The notes under the pieces were generated by a model. The model had not been told where the DNA came from and did no database searches. It worked only from the letters and a program-made list of their open reading frames with translations. Of a DNA stretch of 39,701 nt, positions 15,242-24,741 are shown piece after piece. The position numbers and the translations under genes are program-made. Each line of letters opens with the position of its first letter. Position 1 is the first letter of the stretch. Origin of the DNA: Acidobacteria bacterium 13_2_20CM_57_17 (lineage in GTDB: Bacteria; Acidobacteriota; Terriglobia; Acidiferrales; UBA7541). The DNA lies in NCBI GenBank assembly GCA_001914785.1, contig MNDE01000176.1, positions 1 to 39,701 of the forward strand, written 5' to 3'.

Positions 15242-16480
15242 ATGGAAACCTATAACCCCGAGTTAGGCACCTCCTCGATGACGATGAGTTTTGGAACCAA
15301 ACCCAAACTCCTATTCTTGTTTCAAGGGTTCGCAATCCTTATGGGTTTGGCAAGCGCCTTGGCGGCGTTGCCCGTGGCTGCGCTCTCTTTCGGATTCTAC
15401 GGCGCGGCCGTGTTCCTCGGGAGGATTCGTCCGTTACGCGACGCGTATGGATTTCTCTCCCGGGGGTACGAACGAGTCCTCGACAGGCTTGGCCAAAGAG
15501 TGCTGCGGGACTCCCGAGACACGCCTGCGTTACGACTGATGGTGTCTCTCAGTCTTACCGCCGTGCCAATTTTCGTGATTCAACTCGTTTTAGGGAAACC
15601 TCGGCTGCTGCTGGCGATCGCTTTCTATTTTTCTCTTTACGGTCTCAAGTTCCAGCGGTTTGTGAGAATGTTCAGCGCCAGCCACTTGGAGGCACACAGG
15701 CGCCAGGGCTACTTTTCGGAGAAATACGACAAAGTCTTCGGCCGCTACCTCGAATTCTTCCTCGGGTATTTCTATGGGAACATTCCGGAACTGGGCCGGA
15801 CGGCTCATGTGTGTCTCCACCATAGAGAGAACAGTGGGCCCGAGGACACTCGCAACACGATGGGCTACGATCGAACCAGCCGGCTCGATTTCCTGTGGTA
15901 TCTCTCGGACAACAGTTGGACGGTTCTGGGGCTTGCCCCCTACGCCTACTTTAGAGCGAGAGGCGATGAAAAGAACCGAAGGCGCATGTTGTGGGGAATG
16001 GCGCGCTACTACGCTTATTTCGGAGCTGTCTTTATTTACGATTGGAGAATTGGGACGATGTTCGTACTGGTTCCTCTTCTCTGCATAAATTTCATCAACG
16101 CAATCACCGCATGGGTCCGGCACGCCTTCTGTGACCCGGAACGTCCTGAAGATTATTTCACCAATTCCGTGACCGTTGTGGATGAGGTGAACTTCATGAA
16201 CGAAGGATACCACCTCTGCCATCACCACCGTGCCAGTCTTCACTGGACCGAGATGCCAGTTCATTTTGAGCGGATTCGCGACAAGATGAGAGAGGCTGGC
16301 TCGTTGGTCTTCCGGGACTTGGATTTTATGGAACTTTTCGTGGAGTTGACTCTCTTGCGCAGAATGGATGTACTTGCCGAGAAACTTGTTCCGTGGGAGC
16401 CCATGGATCACAACCAGCGATTGGCCTTGCTAGCGAAGAGGACTAGCCTCAAGACTGCCGATTTAAGATACCCCAGGTGA
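15242..16480 (+). CDS. Fatty acid desaturase-like membrane protein
   Basis: A 412-residue multi-helix membrane protein with the three His boxes of membrane-bound desaturases and hydroxylases: HLEAH, then HVCLHH about 45 residues later, and YHLCHHHRASLHW near residue 335. Hydrophobic helices occur near residues 25-70, 95-135, 215-235 and 255-290. Enzymes of this class use a di-iron centre to desaturate or hydroxylate lipid-like substrates; the actual substrate is unknown here. Start uncertain: the ATG at 15242 is used, a TTG at 15224 would add six residues, and neither has a good ribosome-binding site. Transcribed alone. Confidence 0.75.
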   Translation: METYNPELGTSSMTMSFGTKPKLLFLFQGFAILMGLASALAALPVAALSFGFYGAAVFLGRIRPLRDAYGFLSRGYERVLDRLGQRVLRDSRDTPALRLMVSLSLTAVPIFVIQLVLGKPRLLLAIAFYFSLYGLKFQRFVRMFSASHLEAHRRQGYFSEKYDKVFGRYLEFFLGYFYGNIPELGRTAHVCLHHRENSGPEDTRNTMGYDRTSRLDFLWYLSDNSWTVLGLAPYAYFRARGDEKNRRRMLWGMARYYAYFGAVFIYDWRIGTMFVLVPLLCINFINAITAWVRHAFCDPERPEDYFTNSVTVVDEVNFMNEGYHLCHHHRASLHWTEMPVHFERIRDKMREAGSLVFRDLDFMELFVELTLLRRMDVLAEKLVPWEPMDHNQRLALLAKRTSLKTADLRYPR

Positions 16481-16750
16481 AGCTGCCGCCTGAGGCGGAA
16501 CACGAGTTTGCGGTACGGGTTAGCGCACTCAAGTCTTGTCAGAGACTGGTGAGTCGAGCAGTCGGAAACTGATTCACTAATCGAAGAACGCCGATGATCC
16601 TTAGCATTCCTGATGTCCGGTCGATTTCCCATCGTATCTCTTTATACAAATGCGGTAGTTACACTTCTTGTCAGAGAGAACCATCTTGCGCTGAGATAGA
16701 AGCGTGGCATCTTCCCGCTTTCGGGCAACTTTGGGAGCAGCAGGTACAAG

Positions 16751-17614
16751 ATGAAATTCAACGCCAAGTATTTCGCTCTTTTCCTCAGCATTTTTTGCCC
16801 CGCAATTGCACAAGCGCAAAGTGTGGGCCAGGTAGAGTGCCCACGCACAGGCGACTACGTCTATCTATACAGCTCCATGACCACGCTGGATGTTCGCACG
16901 ACGCTGCAGTGTGGGGAGCAGGTACAAATCACCGGTCGGTATGATGTGTACTTCGGTGTGCGCACGGCCAAGGGTGAAGTGGGTTACGTCCCTATAGAGA
17001 GTCTCCTGCTCTTAAAGGACAAGCCGGGCGCCAAGGCCCAGCTGGCCAAGCCAGCGCCGACGGTACGAGAGCGCACCCAATATGACGCGCCGGGATCGAC
17101 TGCGAGAACTGCTCCGAGCGCTCCATCCAATCCGTCTGAATTTACTTTGCGCAACGGCACTCCGATACGCCTGAAACTAGGCAAGACCATTTCTTCCGCG
17201 ACCACTCACGTTGGAGACGCAGTAGATCTGCAAGTGGCTGAAGAGGTGATTGTTGACGGCCTTGCGGTGATTCCTCAAGGTGCAGCGGCCACGGGCGTGA
17301 TAAAAGAAGCAGAACCCAGGAAGCGGCTGGGCCACGGCGGAAAATTGGCTTTCAGCATTGACTCCGTCCGCCTCAAGGACAACGAAAAGGCCGCGGTCCG
17401 GTCCTTCCAGGAGAGTTCCGGCGGAAACAATTCCGCTGGAGGGATTCTTCCGGGCTCCGGCAAAGATGTCGTTTTCACACAAGGGACTGAATTCACCGCC
17501 TACGTTGACGGCGACGTGCACCTGAAGAGGGCAGCGTTTCAGGGCGAGAAGGATTCTTCCCGAGCCGCGCCTGCACCCGCAGATCAGAAAGCGTCTCAGC
17601 CGCTCGGATTTTGA
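16751..17614 (+). CDS. Secreted SH3-like protein, unknown function
   Basis: A 287-residue protein with a signal peptide (MKFNAKYFALFLSIFCPAIAQA). Next is a bacterial SH3-like region (about 25-90: VYLYSSMTTLDVRTTLQCGE ... YFGVRTAKGEVGYVPIESLL), a Pro/Ala linker, and a C-terminal domain (about 130-260) of the type LRNGTPIRLKLGKTISSAT ... GDAVDLQVAEEV ... VIPQGAAATGVIKEAEPRKR. I know this second domain from many Acidobacteriota secreted proteins without a named function. The ATG at 16751 matches the signal peptide. It lies 86 bp before the first glycosyltransferase and might belong to the surface locus, but the link is only position. Confidence 0.72.
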   Translation: MKFNAKYFALFLSIFCPAIAQAQSVGQVECPRTGDYVYLYSSMTTLDVRTTLQCGEQVQITGRYDVYFGVRTAKGEVGYVPIESLLLLKDKPGAKAQLAKPAPTVRERTQYDAPGSTARTAPSAPSNPSEFTLRNGTPIRLKLGKTISSATTHVGDAVDLQVAEEVIVDGLAVIPQGAAATGVIKEAEPRKRLGHGGKLAFSIDSVRLKDNEKAAVRSFQESSGGNNSAGGILPGSGKDVVFTQGTEFTAYVDGDVHLKRAAFQGEKDSSRAAPAPADQKASQPLGF

Positions 17615-17700
17615 CACGCTGACAAGCAATAGCTCCACGCAATGTGCCGACCCTAAGCTTGTCGACCTAGCTAGGCATTTCCGACACAGGTTTTGTATCC

Positions 17701-18852
17701 GTGCTTGCCATTGGCCGCTGCGCTTGGCAGACTCGGCCCGTGGTCATTGGCCTCTTCCCTGAATTGGACGCACCCGGCGGAGTGCAGCGAGCGGGCCGCC
17801 ACCTGGCGGCGGTGCTGACGGAATTTGCTGTCAGCCGCAGCATGGAATGCCGCCTGCTCACCCTGAATGACTCACCGGAACTGCACCGGATGACGCTGGC
17901 GGGGCGTGAATTTGTGTTCACTGGGTGCGAACGCGCTAAAGGGCGATTCACAGCGACAGCGCTGCGCGCGGCACGGCGGAACGCAAAACTGGTCCTGGCC
18001 GCACATCCAAATCTCGCGCCGGTGGTGCAGGCGATGCGGATTGCAGCGCCGCGGATGAAAAGCATCGTGTGCGCGCATGGCGCGGACGTGTGGGAACCGC
18101 TGGGGATATTGCAGCGTCTGGCGCTGCGGTACTCGAATCTGGTTCTCGCTCCGAGCAAGGATACAGCGGCGCACGTGGCCGAGGAACAAGGCGTGCCTGA
18201 GGAACGGATACGCGTTCTGCCGTGGGGGCTCGATCCGCAATTCGAAGCGCTGATCAGCCCGGGCTCGCATCCCGTGCTGCCGGAAAACTTCCCTTCGGGA
18301 CGAGTGATTCTGAGTGTGGGACGCTGGCTGGCGTCAGAACGGTACAAAGGCATGGACACACTGATCACCGCGCTGCCCCGGCTCCTGACGCAAAGGCCCG
18401 AGGTGCAACTGGCTCTGGTGGGCGCGGGCGACGACCGCGCTTGGCTGGAGGATCTGGCGGAGCAAACCGGAGTGAACCGTCACGTGCATTTCCTGACTGG
18501 ACTGACCTATTCGGAAATTGCAGCGTGCTACGCAGCGTGCGAAGTTTTTGCGTTGCCCAGCCGGGGAGAGGGATTCGGCCTCGTCTATCTGGAAGCGATG
18601 GCGTGCGGCAAGCCGGTAATCGGGGGATTTCATGGGGGCGCGCCAGAGGTGATTCAAGATGGCGTCACCGGTTATCTGGTGGCGCACGGCGATCCGATCC
18701 AGCTTGCGACAAGCCTGGAAACATTGCTGGCCGATCCTGTCCATGCGAAAGAAATGGGCGCGCGCGCGAAGCAACGGGCGGAGCACGAGTTCCGCTTCAA
18801 CGTCTTCGCGAAGTCATTGAAAAAAATCCTCCGCGAACAATGCGAATCTTGA
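17701..18852 (+). CDS. GT4-family glycosyltransferase
   Basis: A 383-residue GT-B glycosyltransferase of family 4. The N-terminal domain contains GLFPELDAPGGVQRAGRHLA (acceptor side, G-G near the start), and HGADVWEPL. The C-terminal domain carries VILSVGRWLASERYKGMDTL, the donor-binding LPSRGEGFGLVYLEAMACGK (E-x7-E motif) and PVIGG. It transfers a sugar from a nucleotide donor to a lipid-linked or soluble acceptor at the inner face of the membrane; donor unknown. Start GTG at 17701; a second GTG at 17740 would remove 13 atypical residues and is equally plausible. The 3' end overlaps the next glycosyltransferase by 13 bases, so the two are co-transcribed. Confidence 0.88.
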   Translation: MLAIGRCAWQTRPVVIGLFPELDAPGGVQRAGRHLAAVLTEFAVSRSMECRLLTLNDSPELHRMTLAGREFVFTGCERAKGRFTATALRAARRNAKLVLAAHPNLAPVVQAMRIAAPRMKSIVCAHGADVWEPLGILQRLALRYSNLVLAPSKDTAAHVAEEQGVPEERIRVLPWGLDPQFEALISPGSHPVLPENFPSGRVILSVGRWLASERYKGMDTLITALPRLLTQRPEVQLALVGAGDDRAWLEDLAEQTGVNRHVHFLTGLTYSEIAACYAACEVFALPSRGEGFGLVYLEAMACGKPVIGGFHGGAPEVIQDGVTGYLVAHGDPIQLATSLETLLADPVHAKEMGARAKQRAEHEFRFNVFAKSLKKILREQCES

Positions 18853-20069
18853 ACGTCACGGAAACGTACGCTCCCTTTCTGGAATTCGGCGGTCCCCCGG
18901 TGAAAGTGCGCGCTCTCTCTGAAGGCTTGGCGAGACGCGGACACCAGGTCACAGTCCTTACGGCAGACTGGGGGCTGGAAAAACGACTGCAAACGCAGGA
19001 AGAGAAAATCACGGCAGAACGGTCCCCGTTTGGCTGGCGGCGAACCGGGAATGGCGTGCAAGCTATCTACATCCCCACATGGCTGCGTTACCGAAGCGTG
19101 AGCTGGAATCCCGCGGTTAAGCGATACTGCCGGGCGCGGCTGCAGAATTTCGATGTTGTGCACATATTCGGGCTCTACGATTTGCTCGGCCCGGCAGTTG
19201 CGGCAGCTAGCCGCAAGGGAGGTCTGCCGTACGTGCTCGAGCCCATCGGGATGTTCGTGCCCATCGTGCGAAGTCTCTTGCTGAAACGGATGTATCATAC
19301 GATTTGGGGAAGGCGGCTACTCGAAGGGGCAAGCGCGGTAATCGTCACTTCGAAGCAGGAAGGCGAGGAACTCGCCGGCGGAGGCATTGCGCACTCGAAA
19401 GTGCTATTGCGGCGGAACGGCGTGGAAGTGCCCGCATCCTGGCCCACGCGAGGCACATTTCGGAAAGCACACGGAATTTCGCCAGAAGAAAAGCTGATCC
19501 TTTTTCTGGGGCGGCTATCCGCCAAGAAAAGTCCGGACTTGCTTCTGCGAGCATTCGCGGAACTTTCGGGGCGCACGGCAGGAATACCGATGACACTGAT
19601 CTTCGCGGGCCCTGACGAAAGCGGCGAAAAAGCAAAACTGTCCGAGCTCGCCAGCCAACTGGGCGTTCGAACCAAGATTCAATTCGTGGGACCGATTTTT
19701 GGCGAGAACAAGTGGGCGGCTTACCGGGATGCGGACGTTTTCGTGCTTCCGTCGCAAAATGAAAATTTCGGGAATACAGCAGCGGAAGCGGTAGCTGCAG
19801 GGACTCCGGCGATCGTGACAGAGCGATGCGGGATTGCACCACTGCTAGCAGATGAGGCTGGGCTGGTGGTGCCCCACGACCCGGCGGCGCTTTCTGGCGC
19901 GATTGAGAGGATCCTGCATGAAACGGAACTTCGCGCGCGGCTGGCCGCTGGATGTGCTGTGGTAACGTCGCGTCTAGGCTGGGATGAACCCGTTCGCGAG
20001 ATGGAAACGTTGTACACCACGCTTGCTTCGCGCCCAGTGATGAAGGCAGAATCTGAACAGAAGGAGTAA
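18840..20069 (+). CDS. GT4-family glycosyltransferase
   Basis: A 409-residue GT4 enzyme. The first residues MRILNVTETYAPFLEFGGPP are the classic start with the glycine pair, and VHIFGLYDLLGPA follows near residue 105. The C-terminal Rossmann domain begins at about 220 with KLILFLGRLSAKKSPDLLLR and holds the E-x7-E motif region LPSQNENFGNTAAEAVAAGT. The ATG at 18840 lies inside the 3' end of the previous gene; the frame upstream of it is antisense-like extension and not part of the protein. Very probably adds a hexose during assembly of the surface glycan. The transglutaminase-like gene starts 4 bp after its stop. Confidence 0.9.
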   Translation: MRILNVTETYAPFLEFGGPPVKVRALSEGLARRGHQVTVLTADWGLEKRLQTQEEKITAERSPFGWRRTGNGVQAIYIPTWLRYRSVSWNPAVKRYCRARLQNFDVVHIFGLYDLLGPAVAAASRKGGLPYVLEPIGMFVPIVRSLLLKRMYHTIWGRRLLEGASAVIVTSKQEGEELAGGGIAHSKVLLRRNGVEVPASWPTRGTFRKAHGISPEEKLILFLGRLSAKKSPDLLLRAFAELSGRTAGIPMTLIFAGPDESGEKAKLSELASQLGVRTKIQFVGPIFGENKWAAYRDADVFVLPSQNENFGNTAAEAVAAGTPAIVTERCGIAPLLADEAGLVVPHDPAALSGAIERILHETELRARLAAGCAVVTSRLGWDEPVREMETLYTTLASRPVMKAESEQKE

Positions 20070-20073
20070 TCAC

Positions 20074-20934
20074 TTGCCGAGACGCCAACATGGCGCTTTT
20101 CGTGTGATCTGGTGGAGCAGCAACCTGCTGCTGGCCACTGCGTTCGTGGCGATGCTTTACTCGTGTGCCCGCGAATACTCCGTGCGCCGGTATCTCGACG
20201 GTTTCTCCGATGCGATTGTGCCCAACAGCCATCCTCCGGAACAAAAGGTCCAAGCGATTCTGGACTGGATGCGTGCCGAGCCATCGCGAACCATCACTGC
20301 CAATCCGGACGGGCTGGCGATGCGCGATCCGGAAATCACTCTCACCTATCGCCAATTGTTGAATGTCTGCGGCACGGCGACGAACGCCTTCCTAAATCTA
20401 GCTCGAAGTTCCGATCTGCGGGTGCGCCGCCTGCTCTTATTGTCTCCCGAGCACACCACCAAGCATGTGATTGCTGAAGTCCTGATCAACGATCGCTGGA
20501 TCATCGTGGACCCGACTTACCGGGTCATCATGAAGGACGCGAAGGGCCATTATTTGACGCGCAAGGAGCTGCAGGATCCTGCCGTGTTTTCCGAGGCGAT
20601 CAGCGCCGTCCCCAACTATCCGCGTGAATACAATTACGACCGCTTCGCGCATGTTCGGCTCACGCGGCTGCCGCTCAATGGGTTGCATCTTCGGCCTTTG
20701 GTGGATAGGGTTTACCCCGGATGGGAGGAAGCCGTGGACTGGAGCCTGCTACTGGAACGCGAGTCTTTCTTCTACCTGGTGCTCTCCTCCGCAGCGGCGA
20801 TGTTCTTCCTGCTGTTGCGAGCCGGGCTTGCCTGGTATGCGGACCACCGCCTGAGAATCCCGCGCTTCCATTTGCGGGAGCACGCCATCCGTGCGGGCGC
20901 CGCCTTCTTCTCGGCGCCGGAAATCAAACAGTAG
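20074..20934 (+). CDS. Membrane-anchored transglutaminase-like protein
   Basis: A 286-residue protein. One membrane segment near the N-terminus (about 12-31) and one near residues 235-255 frame a transglutaminase-like papain-fold domain. The likely catalytic triad is Cys99 (NVCGTATNAF), His131 (TKHVIAEVLI) and Asp146 (WIIVDPTYR), in the order and spacing of the superfamily. Transglutaminase-like folds act as proteases, peptide N-glycanases or amide exchangers; the activity here is unknown. Its catalytic domain probably faces the periplasm. Start TTG at 20074, with AAGGAGT eight bases upstream. It ends one base before the amidotransferase gene, so it is firmly inside the polysaccharide operon. 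Confidence 0.75.
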   Translation: MPRRQHGAFRVIWWSSNLLLATAFVAMLYSCAREYSVRRYLDGFSDAIVPNSHPPEQKVQAILDWMRAEPSRTITANPDGLAMRDPEITLTYRQLLNVCGTATNAFLNLARSSDLRVRRLLLLSPEHTTKHVIAEVLINDRWIIVDPTYRVIMKDAKGHYLTRKELQDPAVFSEAISAVPNYPREYNYDRFAHVRLTRLPLNGLHLRPLVDRVYPGWEEAVDWSLLLERESFFYLVLSSAAAMFFLLLRAGLAWYADHRLRIPRFHLREHAIRAGAAFFSAPEIKQ

Positions 20935-20935
20935 C

Positions 20936-22894
20936 GTGTGCGGTATCTGCGGCGTCGCGTTTGCTTCGCGGACGGCGGAGGCAGAATCGTGCGTTCGCGC
21001 CATGACCGCTGCGATGCGGCATCGCGGGCCGGATGACGAGGGCTTCCTGGCCGGAAATCCGCGCGCCCCGGGACTCGCGCTGGGGATGCGCCGACTGAGC
21101 ATTATCGATATGGCGGGCGGCCACCAGCCCATCTGGAACGAAACCAAGGACGTCGCGGTCGTCTTCAACGGCGAGGTGTACAACTATCGCGACCTCCGCG
21201 AGCGCTTGTCGCTCTGCGGCCACCGCTTCGCCACGCAGTCGGACACGGAGATTCTGGTTCATGCCTGGGAAGAGTGGGGCGAGGATTCCCTGACCGAACT
21301 GCGGGGCATGTTCGCGTTTGCACTGCTGGATCTTCGCGGGCGTTACGCCACAGCTCCGATACTTTTCCTCGCGCGCGACCCGCTGGGAATCAAGCCTCTC
21401 TATTACACGCAAACACCGGATGGGTTCGCGTTCGCCTCGGAGGTTCGGGCGTTGCTTGCTTCGGGCGCCTTTCCCAAAAGCCTGTCGCAGGACGCCGTGA
21501 CCGCCTATCTGCTTTTTGGCAGTGTCTCTGAACCGGTGACGCTTGTGGAAGGAGTGTTTTCCCTTCCGCCGGGACATCGCATGCTGCTGCATGTGCCGGA
21601 GCGTCGGCGCACGCCGCGCGCGCGGCCCTGGTGGGATCCTACGATTTCTCCCGCGGCACGCGACACGCGTAAACCGCGCGACCTTTCCTCGGCGGCGAAA
21701 AAGCTGCGTCCGCTTCTCGAAGATGCGGTGCGCAAACACCTGATCGCTGACGTGCCGGTGGGCTTGTTTCTTTCCAGCGGGTTGGATTCCGGCGCGATCG
21801 CGGCGCTCGCGGCTCAAGTACGACGTGGAATCGAGAGCTTTACATTGACGTTTCCAGGTACGCCGTTTGATGAAGCGGAGCTCGCACGGCTGGCAGCGAA
21901 GCGATTCAAAACCAAGCATACCGAAGTGCCACTGAGCGGGGAGTCGCTCCTTTCGCGGCTGGACGAGGCTCTTAGGGCTCTCGACCAGCCCACCATGGAT
22001 GGAATCAATATGTATTTTGTGTCCTGGGCCGCGAAACAGGTCGGACTGAAAGTGGCGCTATCGGGGCTGGGCGGAGATGAACTGTTTGCTGGCTATCCGA
22101 CATTTGCGGATACTCCGCGGCTTTCGAGACTGATCCGCTGTGCCTGGTTTGTACCCGCTCCTGTGCGGCGAATGACGGCCCCCCTCCTTGCCGTTCTCGC
22201 ATCGCGACAACGTTCACCCGATGCGGCGCGCAAAGCCGCGGCCGGGTGGGCTTTTCCGGACGCTTTGCCACATCCGTATTATTTTGCGCGGACGCTCTTC
22301 CCGCCTGGGCAGCTCGAACGAATCATTGAACCGCGGTTTCGCCCCAGCACGGTGGGCGCCGACGGCGTGACGCTGGAGCCGACCTGGCTCGGCTGGCTGG
22401 AGCGCACGGCGGACGAAGCGCGTAAGCTCGAATCCGTGGGTGGAATTTCCTGGCTGGAGATGCGCACGTACATGGCGAGCACGCTGCTGCGCGATACGGA
22501 CACGGTGAGCATGGCGCGATCGCTTGAAGTCCGGGTGCCGCTCCTCGACACACCGCTGGTTGAATTTGTGGGTTCGCTGCCGGATACGGCACGCCGACGT
22601 TCCGGTGCGCAAAAGGCATTGCTTGTGGAGGCCGTCGGCGATCTGCTGCCGCAGGAAATTCTATCGCAGCGCAAACGCACCTTTACTTTGCCGTGGGAAG
22701 AGTGGCTCCGCGGACCGTTGCGTGCGCGCATCGAAGCAAGCTTCGCGGATCCTGCGCCGCCGCTGGCCTCGTATCTTCGCCAGGGTGGCGTTCGTTCCGT
22801 TTGGACGGATTTTCTTGCCGGAAAAACCACCTGGTCGCGCCCCTGGTCCTTGTACGTCCTGAATGAGTGGTGCCGCCGGCGCCTCGCGGCATAA
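20936..22894 (+). CDS. Asparagine synthase-type glutamine amidotransferase
   Basis: A 652-residue AsnB-like protein. Translation from the GTG at 20936 gives MCGICGVAF, with the catalytic Cys2 of the class II glutaminase domain; RHRGPDDEG, the SIIDMAGGHQP segment and VFNGEVYNYRDLR follow. The synthetase domain has the PP-loop LFLSSGLDSGAIAALAA (ATP pyrophosphatase) and LSGLGGDELFAGYP. In polysaccharide loci such enzymes (WbpS/WbtH-like, and those in exosortase-linked clusters) can amidate sugar acids or other carboxylates rather than make asparagine. A later start within MRAPPSS... would place the Cys wrongly, so the GTG is decisive. It is longer than E. coli AsnB (554), with extra residues in the C-terminal half. 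The gene follows the transglutaminase-like gene by one base. Confidence 0.9.
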   Translation: MCGICGVAFASRTAEAESCVRAMTAAMRHRGPDDEGFLAGNPRAPGLALGMRRLSIIDMAGGHQPIWNETKDVAVVFNGEVYNYRDLRERLSLCGHRFATQSDTEILVHAWEEWGEDSLTELRGMFAFALLDLRGRYATAPILFLARDPLGIKPLYYTQTPDGFAFASEVRALLASGAFPKSLSQDAVTAYLLFGSVSEPVTLVEGVFSLPPGHRMLLHVPERRRTPRARPWWDPTISPAARDTRKPRDLSSAAKKLRPLLEDAVRKHLIADVPVGLFLSSGLDSGAIAALAAQVRRGIESFTLTFPGTPFDEAELARLAAKRFKTKHTEVPLSGESLLSRLDEALRALDQPTMDGINMYFVSWAAKQVGLKVALSGLGGDELFAGYPTFADTPRLSRLIRCAWFVPAPVRRMTAPLLAVLASRQRSPDAARKAAAGWAFPDALPHPYYFARTLFPPGQLERIIEPRFRPSTVGADGVTLEPTWLGWLERTADEARKLESVGGISWLEMRTYMASTLLRDTDTVSMARSLEVRVPLLDTPLVEFVGSLPDTARRRSGAQKALLVEAVGDLLPQEILSQRKRTFTLPWEEWLRGPLRARIEASFADPAPPLASYLRQGGVRSVWTDFLAGKTTWSRPWSLYVLNEWCRRRLAA

Positions 22895-22927
22895 TCTTCC
22901 GGCTGGGGTACACTTCGAAATCACGCG

Positions 22928-24670
22928 ATGAACATTCTGGGGATCAATGCGTACCACGGGAACGCTTCGGCGGCGATTGTCTGCGACGGCCAACTGATCG
23001 CCGCGGTCGAGGAGGAACGCTTCAATCGCGTGAAATACGCGGCAGGATTCCCCGCGCAAGCGATTCGCTATTGCCTGAAGGAAGCGGGCCTCACACTCTC
23101 GGACATCGATCACGTCGCCGTGCCCCGAAATCCATACGCCAGGCTGGCCACGAAACTTTTCTATGCACTGCGCATGCCGTCCTTTGCGCGCGAACGCCTT
23201 AAAGTCCTTGCAAAATTCACGGGCATTCCGGAGGCGCTGGCGGCGGCATTTGACTCCGACCGCAAAAAGCTGAGCGCAAAATTTCACCGCATCGAGCACC
23301 ATCAAGCCCATCTTGCGAGCGCATTTTTCGTTTCGCCCTTCGAGCATGCGTTCCTGCTGTCCGCTGACGGCCTCGGCGACTTTGCGAGCACCATGTGGGG
23401 CTTCGGGATCGGCAACCACATGGAAATTGACGGTGCCATTCCCTTCCCCCATTCGCTCGGCCTGTATTACACGGCAGTCACGCAGTATCTGGGCTTTCCG
23501 AAGTTTGGTGACGAATACAAAGTGATGGGCCTGGCTGCGTATGGCCAGCCTGAACAACTTGAAGCATTCCGCGACATCCTGCGCCACTGCCACAAGTTCA
23601 CCAGTTTCCATTTGGGACTGAAGTATTTCACACATCACCGCACTGGCCCGGAGATGGCGTGGGCCGAAAGTGACAAAATGCCGGCCCTCGGGAAATTGTT
23701 CTCAGAGGAGATGCCGCGCAAGCTAGGGGCAGCCCGCACTCCGGAAGAGCCTCTTGAACAGCGTCATCGCAACCTGGCGGCATCACTGCAAGCGCGGCTG
23801 GAGGAAGTGTATTTTCGCATGCTTGCCCTAAAGAGGCTTCACACGCCCGTTAAAGCCGTTTGTTTGGCTGGCGGAGTGGCTTTCAATTGTGTTGCTAACG
23901 GGAAAATTTTCGACCACACCGGGTTCGAACAGGTTTACGTGCAACCCGCCGCTGGCGACGCAGGACTGGCTGTCGGTGCGGCCTTCTACGTGTGGCATCA
24001 GAAACTTGGAAAGCCGCGCTCTTTTGTGATGGATCACGCTTACTGGGGACCCGGATATTCGCGCGAAGAGATCCGCCGAGCGATCGACTCGAGCGGCCTC
24101 GCGCAAGATGGCTATTGCATCGCCGAATTTGCCGAGGAAGAACTGACGCGTCGCAGCGCCGCGATCGTCGCCGATGGAAAAATACTCGGCTGGTTTCAAG
24201 GCCGCGCGGAGTGGGGCCCCCGGGCTTTGGGCAATCGCAGCATCGTCGCCGATCCTCGCCGCCCGGAAATGAAGGACATTCTCAACAGCCGAATCAAGCA
24301 CCGTGAAATATTTCGCCCGTTTGCGCCTTCCATCCTCGCGGAAGCTACGGCGGAATATTTCGAGAAGTCGCACCCTTCGCCGTTTATGACGCTGGCTTAC
24401 GGCGTGCGCCCGGAGAAACGCGACAAGATTCCGGCGCCAACACACGTGGACGGCACGGGCCGGCTGCAAACCGTCACCCGCGAGGCTAATCCCCGCTATC
24501 ATGCGCTCATTTCCGCCTTCCGCGATCTTACAGGCGTGCCCGTCGTGCTCAACACTTCCTTTAACGACAATGAGCCCATTGTCTGTCGTCCCGAAGAAGC
24601 CGTCGACTGCTTCCTGCGAACGCAGATGGATGCGCTGGTCCTCGGCGATTTTCTCATCTCACGCTCATAG
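22928..24670 (+). CDS. NodU/CmcH-family O-carbamoyltransferase
   Basis: A 580-residue carbamoyltransferase of the NodU/CmcH/TobZ type. Visible N-terminal motifs: ILGINAYHGNASAAIVCDG, EEERFNRVKYAAGFP, HRIEHHQAHLASAFFVSP (metal/nucleotide-binding His cluster) and LLSADGLGDF, then GDEYKVMGLAAYG. The C-terminal domain has GWFQGRAEWGPRALGNRSI, AVN-like LNSRIKHREIFRPFAPSI and VVLNTSFNDNEP. The enzyme makes carbamoyl-adenylate from carbamoyl phosphate and ATP and transfers the carbamoyl group to a hydroxyl, here probably of a sugar. It lies 33 bp after the amidotransferase in the same operon, and its length is normal. Confidence 0.93.
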   Translation: MNILGINAYHGNASAAIVCDGQLIAAVEEERFNRVKYAAGFPAQAIRYCLKEAGLTLSDIDHVAVPRNPYARLATKLFYALRMPSFARERLKVLAKFTGIPEALAAAFDSDRKKLSAKFHRIEHHQAHLASAFFVSPFEHAFLLSADGLGDFASTMWGFGIGNHMEIDGAIPFPHSLGLYYTAVTQYLGFPKFGDEYKVMGLAAYGQPEQLEAFRDILRHCHKFTSFHLGLKYFTHHRTGPEMAWAESDKMPALGKLFSEEMPRKLGAARTPEEPLEQRHRNLAASLQARLEEVYFRMLALKRLHTPVKAVCLAGGVAFNCVANGKIFDHTGFEQVYVQPAAGDAGLAVGAAFYVWHQKLGKPRSFVMDHAYWGPGYSREEIRRAIDSSGLAQDGYCIAEFAEEELTRRSAAIVADGKILGWFQGRAEWGPRALGNRSIVADPRRPEMKDILNSRIKHREIFRPFAPSILAEATAEYFEKSHPSPFMTLAYGVRPEKRDKIPAPTHVDGTGRLQTVTREANPRYHALISAFRDLTGVPVVLNTSFNDNEPIVCRPEEAVDCFLRTQMDALVLGDFLISRS

Positions 24671-24741
24671 CGTCTTCAACCTCGAGCTTCGGATTTGGCT
24701 GCTACTAGCCAACGGCAGCGAAGTGTGGCAAGCTGTCCGCC

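Noticed and set aside
18222..20069. A 615-codon frame covering the second glycosyltransferase
   Set aside because: The first 206 codons are an out-of-frame reading of the previous glycosyltransferase; the real start is the ATG at 18840.
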